Source of the DNA: CAYWTS01 sp964461265
GTDB lineage: Bacteria; Bacteroidota; Ignavibacteria; Tepidaquicellales; OLB5
Reading direction: 5' to 3'
NCBI GenBank assembly: GCA_964461265.1
Contig: CAYWTS010000039.1
Location: forward strand, 1 to 16,689
Length of the DNA: 16,689 nt
Position 1 is the stretch's first letter, and every line of letters begins with the position of its first letter. The notes under the pieces are model-generated. The model had not been told where the DNA came from, made no database searches, and saw only the letters and a program-made list of their open reading frames with translations. A program made the translations under genes and the position numbers. Below are positions 1 through 6,446 of the stretch, in pieces.

Positions 1-1255
1 ACACCAGCGTTATCTTGGTAATCTCCGGCGGGCAGTTTATTCTGATTGGCAGTGCCACTGTCCCTATTCCTCTTGAGACATACATACTGGAATTTCCTAT
101 CCGGTAAAGACCTTCAACATACTTGCTTACGGCAGCAGCAAACGATAAGTTCAGTCTGCCGAACTTAATAGGAACAACCTGACCCCCGTGAGTATGCCCC
201 GCAAGCACAAGGTCGGGATTGCGTTTAGCAATGTTATCGAAAGCGTACGGTTTGTGACAAAGCAAAATTTTAGGTGAGCTTTCATAAGTAGGTTCGTTTT
301 TTCTCAGGTATTCACCCATCCTGTCAAGATAATCAAGCACAACCCTGTCCATATTTGCACCCGATGAAATAGTATCATCAAGTCCGAGTATGTAAAGGTC
401 TTTGCCTTTTATTGTAATCTTTCTGTGCTGGTTTCGCAGTATTTGTACGGGGCTTTCATTATTAATAACCTGAGTAACAAGATCGGGGTTCTGGAAAAAA
501 TCGTGATTGCCGAGTGAGCCGTATATTCCATGTTTTGCATCAAGGCTGCTGAAAGCCCTGGCAAGCGATTGTGCGTCATCCGCCTGGAAATTCACGAAAT
601 CACCGGGAATACAGATTATGTCGGATTTCAGCTCAGAAACCTTGTCAGCGTAATCACGCATCTGTCTTTCGTTCATGTACTGCCCCGCATGGATATCGCT
701 TATCAGTGTAATGGTTACACCTTTTAATTCATCCGGCAGATTATTTATCTTTATATCCTTTTGATTTATTTCACAATTGTTCTGGTTAAGAACGGCATAA
801 CCGGATGCAGCAAATGCATAGGAGGAAACAGCAAAAGTAGTATACCGCACAAATTTTCTTCTTGAATAGTCAACTGTTTGTACCGCTTTTTTCTGCCTAA
901 GCGTTTTTAATTTCTCCCTGAGCGGCTTGAATATTTTAACTATCCGCATAGGTATTTTGAATGGAAGCTTCACAAGCTTTCCTGCAAGCAGCCAGACTGC
1001 TATAAAAAAGGTTGCTCCCTGCCATATATAAAACGGAAACATGAAGTAATCATTAAACCATACTGGCGGATTAAACCTGCCGCGGGTAATAAGCGAAATA
1101 ACAATAAAGGGAATGTTGAAGAGTAAAAACGGAACCAAAGCCCAATACCGCTGTGATGGCTTGTAAAATTTTGTCGTCTTTAAAAACCTTATAAATTGGT
1201 AATATACAAACCCCTGTAATAACAGAAGCGCAAATATAAATACTGCTCTGAACAT
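1..1255 (-). CDS. YkuE-like membrane metallophosphoesterase (3' end cut by window)
   Basis: Reading down from the ATG at 1255 the frame stays open for 418 codons to the window edge. Residues 1-20, about 41-57 and 72-96 are hydrophobic membrane segments. An internal twin-arginine-type motif SRRKFV (131-136) precedes another hydrophobic stretch (139-154). The metallophosphoesterase block follows: DIH (187-189), GD (218-219), GNHD (249-252), H334 and GHTH (353-356), which are the two-metal site ligands of the calcineurin-like phosphoesterase superfamily. The segment MYVSRGIGTVALPIRI (391-406) resembles the end of Bacillus YkuE, a Tat-exported phosphodiesterase, so only a few residues should lie beyond the edge. 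It probably hydrolyses a phosphoester at the outer face of the inner membrane; the substrate is unknown. The start lies 3 nt after the methyltransferase stop, so the two are probably co-translated. Confidence 0.9.
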   Translation of the reverse strand, partial: MFRAVFIFALLLLQGFVYYQFIRFLKTTKFYKPSQRYWALVPFLLFNIPFIVISLITRGRFNPPVWFNDYFMFPFYIWQGATFFIAVWLLAGKLVKLPFKIPMRIVKIFKPLREKLKTLRQKKAVQTVDYSRRKFVRYTTFAVSSYAFAASGYAVLNQNNCEINQKDIKINNLPDELKGVTITLISDIHAGQYMNERQMRDYADKVSELKSDIICIPGDFVNFQADDAQSLARAFSSLDAKHGIYGSLGNHDFFQNPDLVTQVINNESPVQILRNQHRKITIKGKDLYILGLDDTISSGANMDRVVLDYLDRMGEYLRKNEPTYESSPKILLCHKPYAFDNIAKRNPDLVLAGHTHGGQVVPIKFGRLNLSFAAAVSKYVEGLYRIGNSSMYVSRGIGTVALPIRINCPPEITKITLV

Positions 1256-1258
1256 GCT

Positions 1259-1936
1259 TTAATATTGTATTCTCAAAAACGATTTAACTATAAAAAACGT
1301 TTCAAATAGTTTCTTTTGGGTCAGCACAATTTCAGACTCAAACCCATATTCAACAAAATAATTAAACAGCGTATTAATATCCATATCCGAAGAAATAATA
1401 GTATAGATTACGCCCCCCTCGTTAAGAAATTCTGCAGAACGTGAAATAAACTCCCTGATAACCTCATAATTTTTACCCCCCAGAAAAGCTCGTTCGAAAT
1501 CGTTCCGCGGAACCCCTTTGTAATAGGGGGGATTAAAAAAAATAATATCGAACTTTCCAGTAACATTCTCAAACAAATTACTCTCTATTACATGTATTTT
1601 TCCCTCAAAATCATTCCGCTTTATGTTATTAATAGTAGTTTTAACGCAATCGGGATTTATATCTGCAGCAACACACTCACCGCCTTTTGAAGCCGCGACA
1701 ACACTTATAATGCCTGAACCGCAGCCCATATCAAGAATCTTTTTACCCGATAATTCTAAACCTTGTACGAATTTCCCGAAAATCTCACTGCTGAAATAAA
1801 TCTTAGGGTTAAAAACCGAGGGCGGAACTGTAAACGTATAACCAAGAACTTTTTCGGTTACCGTCTTGGTGAATTTTGTTTTCTTATAATAGGTATAAGA
1901 TATCTGGAAATATATTTTTCTGAGAAGTTTTAACAA
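1259..1936 (-). CDS. HemK/PrmC-like SAM-dependent methyltransferase
   Basis: A 225-residue class I methyltransferase. SAM-binding motif I is ILDMGCGSG (67-75), an acidic AADIN follows near 90-94, and the NPPY motif is at 135-138. NPPY is typical of enzymes that methylate a planar amide or amine nitrogen, such as PrmC/HemK (glutamine of release factors) and adenine-N6 methyltransferases. The segment before the SAM domain (VPPSVFNPKIYFSS, 37-50) resembles the short lead-in of HemK2-type proteins and lacks the full PrmC N-terminal domain, so a role on release factors is not assured. The start is TTG; no in-frame ATG, GTG or TTG precedes it closely, and the leader is a run of eight A residues with no clear Shine-Dalgarno. 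It follows the AAA+ gene by 57 nt and precedes the phosphoesterase by 3 nt. Confidence 0.85.
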   Translation of the reverse strand: MLKLLRKIYFQISYTYYKKTKFTKTVTEKVLGYTFTVPPSVFNPKIYFSSEIFGKFVQGLELSGKKILDMGCGSGIISVVAASKGGECVAADINPDCVKTTINNIKRNDFEGKIHVIESNLFENVTGKFDIIFFNPPYYKGVPRNDFERAFLGGKNYEVIREFISRSAEFLNEGGVIYTIISSDMDINTLFNYFVEYGFESEIVLTQKKLFETFFIVKSFLRIQY

Positions 1937-1951
1937 TTTTTTTTCTGTGAT

Positions 1952-1969
1952 ATCAAGAATCCTAAATTT
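1952..1969. repeat. 18-bp intergenic repeat, copy A
   Basis: The 18 bases atcaagaatcctaaattt lie between the AAA+ and methyltransferase genes. The exact reverse complement occurs at 10367-10384, also intergenic. An 18-base exact match within a window of this size is unlikely by chance, though low complexity and AT bias weaken this. The function is unknown. Confidence 0.5.
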
Positions 1970-1993
1970 TATACAAAATAACTTATAATTATT

Positions 1994-3208
1994 TTAACTT
2001 CCATTAAAACCGAATTCATACTGCTTTTCTTCAACTTTTTTATAAAATCCCTGGTAAGTTAAATCGACGAGATTATTTAAATACTCTTTCAGGTTAGTCT
2101 GTTTGTCTAATTTATACTGCAATTCTAACTGTTTTAAAAGGTTAACTATGTAGGCGCCCGTAACTTTTTTGCTTTTTAAAACCGTAATAATATCCGAATC
2201 AAAAAGGTTAATAATATTCTCATTAACACAGTTAGTTCTTATTAAGTTAATATATGATTTTGAATCCAGTTTTGTGAAATCAAGTATCATATCGAATCTG
2301 CCCGGTCTCTTAGCTGCGTTATCAACAAGTGTTTTATCATTTGTTGTAGCTAAAATAAAAACATCATTTTTCATCATGCCGTCTAAAGCATTTAAAAACT
2401 CACTGAAATATTTATTATTGAGTTTATCCTCTCTGTTCGAAACATAAAGGTCAACATCATCTAAACATATAATTGATGGTGAAAAATCATTTGCGATTTC
2501 AAAGAGTTCATTGAATGAAATAGCCCCCTCGGCTATAATAATTGTAGCTTTACCGTAACATCTATGCATTAGGGCAGAAATTGCTTTTGTTTTTCCAGTC
2601 CCCGGCTCACCGCTTAAAAGAAACCTTAATCTTTGTTTAGTCAAACCAAAATTCTTTACAGCACCATAAAATCTTTCTAATTCAAATTTTAAAGGTTCTG
2701 AAATGAATAAATCATCTAAATTCTCTGGTTTTATACTTTCAATTTTTATTTCATCAATTATATAATCACCGGTTTCACCAAAATAAATCTTCAATAGCTT
2801 GTTTCTTAAAGGACAATGTTTAAACGATTCGCTAATTATAAATTCTGAAAGTTCATCCGCTCTTATAGAATCAGCATCGCTGCCCAGTACCCTTAACCAA
2901 TATTCAAAATTGATACGCTGGTGTCCGTCGCTTTCGAAAGTTAAATTTACTGATATATGATATTTATTACCTTTATAATCAGCGAAAACGTAAACACAGT
3001 CATTTCTTATTTTAGCTAATCCTGTATCGCTTTCAGAAGTAATTACAATATTACTGAATCCATAATTGCCGTACGATTCTAACCCTGCAAAATGTGTGAT
3101 TGTAAGTTCTTTATAATTTAAAATTTTATTATAAACTGCGTGGAGAAATGTTTTAATAAAATCGTATTTATATCTTCTAATCCTAGTAAGTGAGTATTTG
3201 TCCGTCAT
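1994..3208 (-). CDS. AAA+ ATPase, FtsH/BCS1-type ATP-binding domain with unknown N-terminal domain
   Basis: A 404-residue protein. The first ~170 residues match nothing I recognise. The AAA+ core has Walker A GEPGTGKT (200-207), Walker B IICLDDVD (246-253) with aspartate in the usual glutamate position, sensor 1 ATTND (287-291) and an arginine-finger segment RPGRFD (301-306). The TTND...RPGRFD arrangement is characteristic of the classic AAA clade (FtsH, BCS1, p97), whose members remodel or unfold proteins as hexamers. There are no membrane segments and no fused protease. A small helical lid domain and a lysine-rich tail (to 404) follow. It is transcribed divergently from the UDG-like gene and lies beside a toxin-antitoxin pair, which suggests a defence or stress role; that is inference. 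The ATG start is 8 nt after a TAATTTTG -7 element. Confidence 0.88.
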   Translation of the reverse strand: MTDKYSLTRIRRYKYDFIKTFLHAVYNKILNYKELTITHFAGLESYGNYGFSNIVITSESDTGLAKIRNDCVYVFADYKGNKYHISVNLTFESDGHQRINFEYWLRVLGSDADSIRADELSEFIISESFKHCPLRNKLLKIYFGETGDYIIDEIKIESIKPENLDDLFISEPLKFELERFYGAVKNFGLTKQRLRFLLSGEPGTGKTKAISALMHRCYGKATIIIAEGAISFNELFEIANDFSPSIICLDDVDLYVSNREDKLNNKYFSEFLNALDGMMKNDVFILATTNDKTLVDNAAKRPGRFDMILDFTKLDSKSYINLIRTNCVNENIINLFDSDIITVLKSKKVTGAYIVNLLKQLELQYKLDKQTNLKEYLNNLVDLTYQGFYKKVEEKQYEFGFNGS

Positions 3209-3216
3209 TTTTTTAA

Positions 3217-3291
3217 CAAAATTATGTATTTAAAGCAATTTTTTTCTCTCAAAATTTGAGAAGAAATTATGAACACATTAAACTATATTTG
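3217..3291. promoter_or_regulatory. Divergent promoter region with central palindrome
   Basis: The leftward -7 element TAATTTTG is at 3217-3224 (minus strand) and the rightward one, TATATTTG, is at 3284-3291. Both fit the Bacteroidota-type TAnnTTTG pattern. Between them the 13-base palindrome CTCAAAATTTGAG (3248-3260) supplies a TTTG to each side, and each TTTG is exactly 25 nt from its -7 element. That is longer than the usual 19-21 nt, so the palindrome may be a regulator site rather than two -33 elements. The rightward -7 box ends 3 nt before the chosen ATG, implying a leaderless message or a later start. Confidence 0.5.
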
Positions 3292-3294
3292 TAC

Positions 3295-4086
3295 ATGAAT
3301 AATTTAAATGAACAACAAAAGCTTAATCTTGAAACCATGAACCATTTCATTGGTTATGGCGACCCAGATTCTGACAAAATATACATGGGCATTGAAGAAC
3401 ATGGTGGTAGTGGGACTGGTGATATAAACATTGAGCAGGAAAAATTAGATGTTTACATAGAAACCTATAATAAAAATATTGGAAAACCTTTTACATTGAC
3501 TAATGAAGATTTCCAGTCATATTATGTTAAATACCCTTACATTAAGGAAAGAGAGAAAATTGATGATGAAAAATCACAATTATATAAAATATATAAATAC
3601 TTAAATAATAAAATGAATGAAAATTATAAAATTAATTGTATTTCTGACAATTTAGGGTCTGAAAAGGTAAAAAATTTCTTATCAACAAACTTATATGCAC
3701 TGCCGAAGAAAGGAATAAATACTTCATATGATCGTATAACGTTTAAATTATTTGGTGTAAACCCAAAAGAATATAAAGATTATTTAACAACCCGAAAAAA
3801 ATATTTGAGGGATTTTATAAATGAAAGATCAAATAAACAAAAATTAATAATATTTTGTTTTTGTATAGCAAATGAATTTAAAGATTTTTTTGAAAAAACC
3901 CTGCTTCTAAAAAACTTAAACTTTAAAGGTTTCCCCATAGACAATTTTAAAAAAGCTAATTGTTTTTATGTATACTCAAACGATAATATTATTGCATTCC
4001 AATTTTATCATACGGGAAGAGGACGTTTAACGGTGAACCACATAGATTGGTTTTTATCACAATACTCGGAATTATTACATAGCTAA
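3295..4086 (+). CDS. Uracil-DNA-glycosylase-like hypothetical protein
   Basis: 263 residues from the ATG at 3295. An in-frame TTG at 3256 would add 13 residues but lies upstream of the putative -7 element, and the family core begins later. The N-terminal block IGYGDPDSDKIYMGIEEHGG (19-38) is the hallmark, as I remember it, of a family of uncharacterised UDG-superfamily-like proteins with the pattern IGxGNPxAxIxFIGxEEG. FLSTNLYALP (128-137), a basic R-K-K-Y-L-R segment (167-172), the buried strand KLIIFCFC (183-190) and a late histidine before GRGRL (239-244) fit the same fold order. Uracil excision itself is not shown: the canonical water-activating and HPS motifs are not clear. It is very AT-rich and lysine-rich. 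Its location opposite an AAA+ ATPase and upstream of a toxin-antitoxin pair suggests nucleic-acid defence, as inference only. Confidence 0.65.
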   Translation: MNNLNEQQKLNLETMNHFIGYGDPDSDKIYMGIEEHGGSGTGDINIEQEKLDVYIETYNKNIGKPFTLTNEDFQSYYVKYPYIKEREKIDDEKSQLYKIYKYLNNKMNENYKINCISDNLGSEKVKNFLSTNLYALPKKGINTSYDRITFKLFGVNPKEYKDYLTTRKKYLRDFINERSNKQKLIIFCFCIANEFKDFFEKTLLLKNLNFKGFPIDNFKKANCFYVYSNDNIIAFQFYHTGRGRLTVNHIDWFLSQYSELLHS

Positions 4087-4134
4087 TAAAGTTATTAGAT
4101 CTTTTGTAGAAAACAACTATATCGCAGATCTTAA

Positions 4135-4165
4135 TTGCACATATAATAATAACTTCATAACTTTG
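4135..4165 (+). promoter_or_regulatory. Promoter of the yefM-yoeB operon
   Basis: TTG (4135-4137), 20 nt, then TAACTTTG (4158-4165), matching the Bacteroidota TTG-N19/20-TAnnTTTG architecture. The start codon follows 14 nt later behind an A-rich leader. Two AGATCT palindromes (4097-4102 and 4126-4131, 29 nt apart) sit just upstream and could be operator half-sites for the antitoxin complex; that part is speculative. Confidence 0.65.
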
Positions 4166-4179
4166 AAAAAGATTAACTA

Positions 4180-4422
4180 ATGACATCAATACCCGAAACA
4201 AAAGCAAGTAAAAAACTGCACAATCTACTAAAAGAAGTATCGGAAACTCATTTTCCCATTAAAATAACGGGGGAAAAGGTAAATGGTATTTTAATTTCTG
4301 AAGACGACTGGCGGTCAATTGAAGAAACTTTATATCTTCTTTCAATTCCTAAAATGCGTGAATCAATAATTGAAGGACTAAAGACACCAATAGAAAAATG
4401 CTTTAAAGGGGTAAAATGGTAA
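4180..4422 (+). CDS. yefM: YefM/Phd-family antitoxin
   Basis: An 80-residue protein placed as in type II toxin-antitoxin operons, directly before a YoeB-type toxin. The N-terminal half (1-45) shows the Phd/YefM pattern: an ASKKLHNLLKEVSETHFPIKITG segment, then NGILISEDDWRSIEETLYLLSIP (35-57), the typical 'vvlis.edw.sl.ETl.lls.p' block. The C-terminal tail (58-80) would be the disordered part that wraps and inhibits the toxin. The N-terminus should dimerise and bind the operator, with toxin as co-repressor. Its stop overlaps the toxin start by 7 nt, so translation is coupled. The last residues GVKW arise from an 8-nt tandem repeat that is read again as MVKW at the toxin start. Confidence 0.88.
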   Translation: MTSIPETKASKKLHNLLKEVSETHFPIKITGEKVNGILISEDDWRSIEETLYLLSIPKMRESIIEGLKTPIEKCFKGVKW

Positions 4423-4682
4423 AATGGACAATTGTATATACCGGTCAGGCGTTAAAGGATGCAAAAAAGATAAGCAAGTCAGGTCTTAAGAAAAAAGTAG
4501 AAGAACTTATTAAAATATTAAAATCCAACCCCTTTAAAACACCACCACCGTATGAGAAACTTACCGGTGACCTAACCGGAGCTTATTCCCGGAGAATAAA
4601 TATAAAACACCGGCTTGTTTATCAAGTAATTGAAGATATTAAAACAGTAAAAATTATCCGCATGTGGACACATTACGAATAA
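4416..4682 (+). CDS. yoeB: YoeB-family ribosome-dependent mRNA interferase toxin
   Basis: An 88-residue RelE-superfamily toxin. Aligned from memory with E. coli YoeB (84 aa), the key residues are present: E47 (E46), the SRRI motif at 58-61, R66 in HRLVYQV (R65), and terminal H86-Y87 (H83-Y84), which carry out acid-base cleavage of mRNA in the ribosomal A site. The family-typical core KLTGDLTGAYSRRINIKHR (48-66) is intact, so the toxin should be active. It is controlled by the preceding antitoxin through sequestration and autoregulation. It ends 13 nt before the stop of the convergent WYL gene, with no evident terminator between. Confidence 0.9.
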   Translation: MVKWTIVYTGQALKDAKKISKSGLKKKVEELIKILKSNPFKTPPPYEKLTGDLTGAYSRRINIKHRLVYQVIEDIKTVKIIRMWTHYE

Positions 4683-4695
4683 TTTTTGAAACTGA

Positions 4696-5519
4696 TTACA
4701 CTTTATATTTATTTATTATTTCCTTTGCTTTTTGAATTACCTCTTGCATCAGCTCCTTTGGCTCTATTATCTCCACCTCTCCTCCCCAGCCAATTACCCA
4801 GGAAAGAAACTCAAATGAAAGTTTTACTCTCATAGTGAGTATAATTCTATCCTTTATGTACTCAATTTTTTGGTTTTCCATCCAGAATTTTTCCTCAATG
4901 TATTCACCCATATCTCTAGAAAACTTAAGCTTAACATCTACTTCATTCCCCCCTGTAAAATAACCCCAAACATTTCTATAAATAGCATCAATATCGGGTA
5001 AATCTTTAAATTCATTTCTTTTCTTAATCTCAGAAATGTTGCTTATGTTTTCAAGATTAAAAAACTTAATTACATTTAAATGATATGCTATGAGATGAAA
5101 AGTGGTTTGAGATTTATTTAACAGAAGCGGTGAAACAGTATAGCTTTTATCCCTGTAGTTAAACTGGAGTTGGTGTTTTTTCCTGATTGCACGGCAAATG
5201 GTTATAAAAATGCCTAAAGTTTTATTGTTAAATTTTTGTCGTAATAACCTTAGATTTTTTATTTTAAAATTCTGGCTTAAAGCTATATAGTTACTAATTA
5301 AATCATTCAGAATAGAGAGTGAAGTGTGTTCAATTGCAAAATATCGTTTCCTTGAATGGATTTTAACACCAAGCTCACGTAATGCCTTTGCATCACGTCT
5401 TAGTGTGGCAACACTAATATAAACTTATTAGCTAAATCATCTTCAGAAAATCTATTGGGATTTTCTAAGACAAACGATGCGATTTTAATTTGGCGGAGTA
5501 TGTCTTCGGTTCTTCCCAT
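4696..5519 (-). pseudogene. WYL-domain transcriptional regulator, frameshifted
   Basis: From the ATG at 5519 the frame reads an N-terminal helix-turn-helix start (MGRTEDILRQIKIASFVLE...) and stops after about 40 residues. A one-base shift near 5425 restores the recognition helix (ISVATLRRDAKALRELGV) and the frame then stays open to TAA at 4696. One missing A in AAGTTTATATTAGTG (expected NKFNIS) explains it, and the repaired length is 274 residues. The middle contains the WYL-like core (SYTVSPLLLNK, then FHLIAYHLN in place of the WYL segment) and the C-terminus is a WCX extension (SFEFLSWVIGWGGEVEIIEP). WYL proteins are ligand-sensing repressors often found beside phage-defence genes. Either it is a true recent pseudogene or the missing base is a sequencing error; the rest of the frame is undamaged. 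Confidence 0.8.
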
Positions 5520-5534
5520 GGATAAAGAAAAATA

Positions 5535-5553
5535 AAACCGTTAAAAACGGTTT
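5535..5553. promoter_or_regulatory. Perfect 19-bp palindrome, candidate WYL operator
   Basis: AAACCGTTaaaAACGGTTT has 8-base arms around a 3-base centre and lies 15 nt upstream of the WYL regulator start. There is no T-tract after it on either strand, so a DNA-binding site for a dimeric autoregulator fits better than a terminator. Confidence 0.5.
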
Positions 5554-5577
5554 ACAATAACAATTTTCTTCTTACAT

Positions 5578-5681
5578 ACACCTCGATAAATCGAGGTGTT
5601 AATTCTTTGTCAGAAAAAAGTTCGATTGCCTATCGCAGGCAGTGACGTTACGAAACAATGGATTCCCGCTTTCGCGGGAAT
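5578..5681. repeat. Cluster of three palindromes (REP-like intergenic element)
   Basis: Three hairpin-forming units lie in about 100 bases: acacctcgat/atcgaggtgt (5578-5599, 10-base arms with a 2-base centre), tgcct/aggca around 5627-5641, and attcccgc-TTTC-gcgggaat (5662-5681). The last ends 10 nt beyond the mlaF stop. None is followed by a U-tract in either direction. GC-rich palindromes of the attcccgc/gcgggaat type recur in many genomes as dispersed repeats, so this is probably a repeat element that may also stabilise the 3' end of the mlaF message. Confidence 0.55.
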
Positions 5682-5691
5682 AACAAATGAT

Positions 5692-6444
5692 TCAGGGATT
5701 ATAAACCTTTGTTTTGTGAATGTCTGTCCTCTCAAGGAATTCCCTCATTATCGGGTCCTGTGTATTCACGAGCTCCTGCGGTGTCCCTTCAAAATATATA
5801 AGCCCGTCGTGCATCATTGCTACCCAATCGGCAACTTCGTAAACACTGAATATATCATGTGTAACAACTATGGAGGTAACTTTCAGCTTTTCGGCAAGGT
5901 CTCTGATAAGAAGGTCTATTGTGTTTGCGGTAATAGGGTCAAGACCTGTAGTGGGTTCATCATACAGAATATATTCGGGTGAGCAGGCGAGTGCCCGTGC
6001 AAGTCCCACGCGTTTTTTCATCCCGCCCGATAGCTCCGATGGCTTCAGCTTTTGTATATCCTGCAGGTCAACAAGACCAAGTTTTTCGGTTACAATCTTA
6101 TCGATTTCACTTTGAGGCATATTAGTGTTTTCCGAAAGTCCAAGTCCTACATTCTCGGCAACGGTCATCGAATCAAAAAGTGCAGCACTTTGGAACAGGT
6201 AACCAAAGCGGTTGCGGATTCTGTAAACGTCCTTATCGGGCATTGCAGTAATATCTTCCCCGTCTATCAGTATCGAACCTTCATCGGGTTTAAGAAGCCT
6301 TATAATATGTTTAAGGAGAACCGATTTCCCGCATCCGCTGGGACCGATAATAACTGTCGTCTTTCCGGTTTGTATATCAAGGTTAAGACCTTTAAGAACA
6401 TGATTACCGTCAAATGATTTTTTCAGGTTTTTAATTTCTATCAT
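5692..6444 (-). CDS. mlaF: Mla-type phospholipid ABC transporter ATP-binding protein
   Basis: A complete 250-residue ABC ATPase. Walker A is GPSGCGKS (34-41), the Q-loop is FQSAALFDSMTVAENV (84-99), the signature is LSGGM (138-142), Walker B is YILYDEP (158-164) and the switch histidine is H196. The string 'FQSAALFDSMTVAENVGLGL' is diagnostic of the MlaF/Mkl/TTG2A subfamily, which drives phospholipid (mce-type) transport between inner and outer membrane. The partners MlaE (permease) and MlaD (MCE protein) are not adjacent: this is the last gene of its operon, following cinA by 2 nt, with phospholipid genes pgsA and pgpA upstream. Confidence 0.9.
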   Translation of the reverse strand: MIEIKNLKKSFDGNHVLKGLNLDIQTGKTTVIIGPSGCGKSVLLKHIIRLLKPDEGSILIDGEDITAMPDKDVYRIRNRFGYLFQSAALFDSMTVAENVGLGLSENTNMPQSEIDKIVTEKLGLVDLQDIQKLKPSELSGGMKKRVGLARALACSPEYILYDEPTTGLDPITANTIDLLIRDLAEKLKVTSIVVTHDIFSVYEVADWVAMMHDGLIYFEGTPQELVNTQDPIMREFLERTDIHKTKVYNP

Positions 6445-6446
6445 AA

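Noticed and set aside
3256..3294. TTG start at 3256 for the UDG-like protein
   Set aside because: It has no ribosome-binding site, lies before the TATATTTG element and would add residues outside the family core; the ATG at 3295 fits better.
4681..4697. Bidirectional terminator between yoeB and the convergent WYL gene
   Set aside because: Only 13 bases separate the stops and no inverted repeat is visible.
5535..5553. Intrinsic terminator reading of the AAACCGTT/AACGGTTT hairpin
   Set aside because: No T-tract follows in either direction and it lies just upstream of a start codon rather than after a gene.
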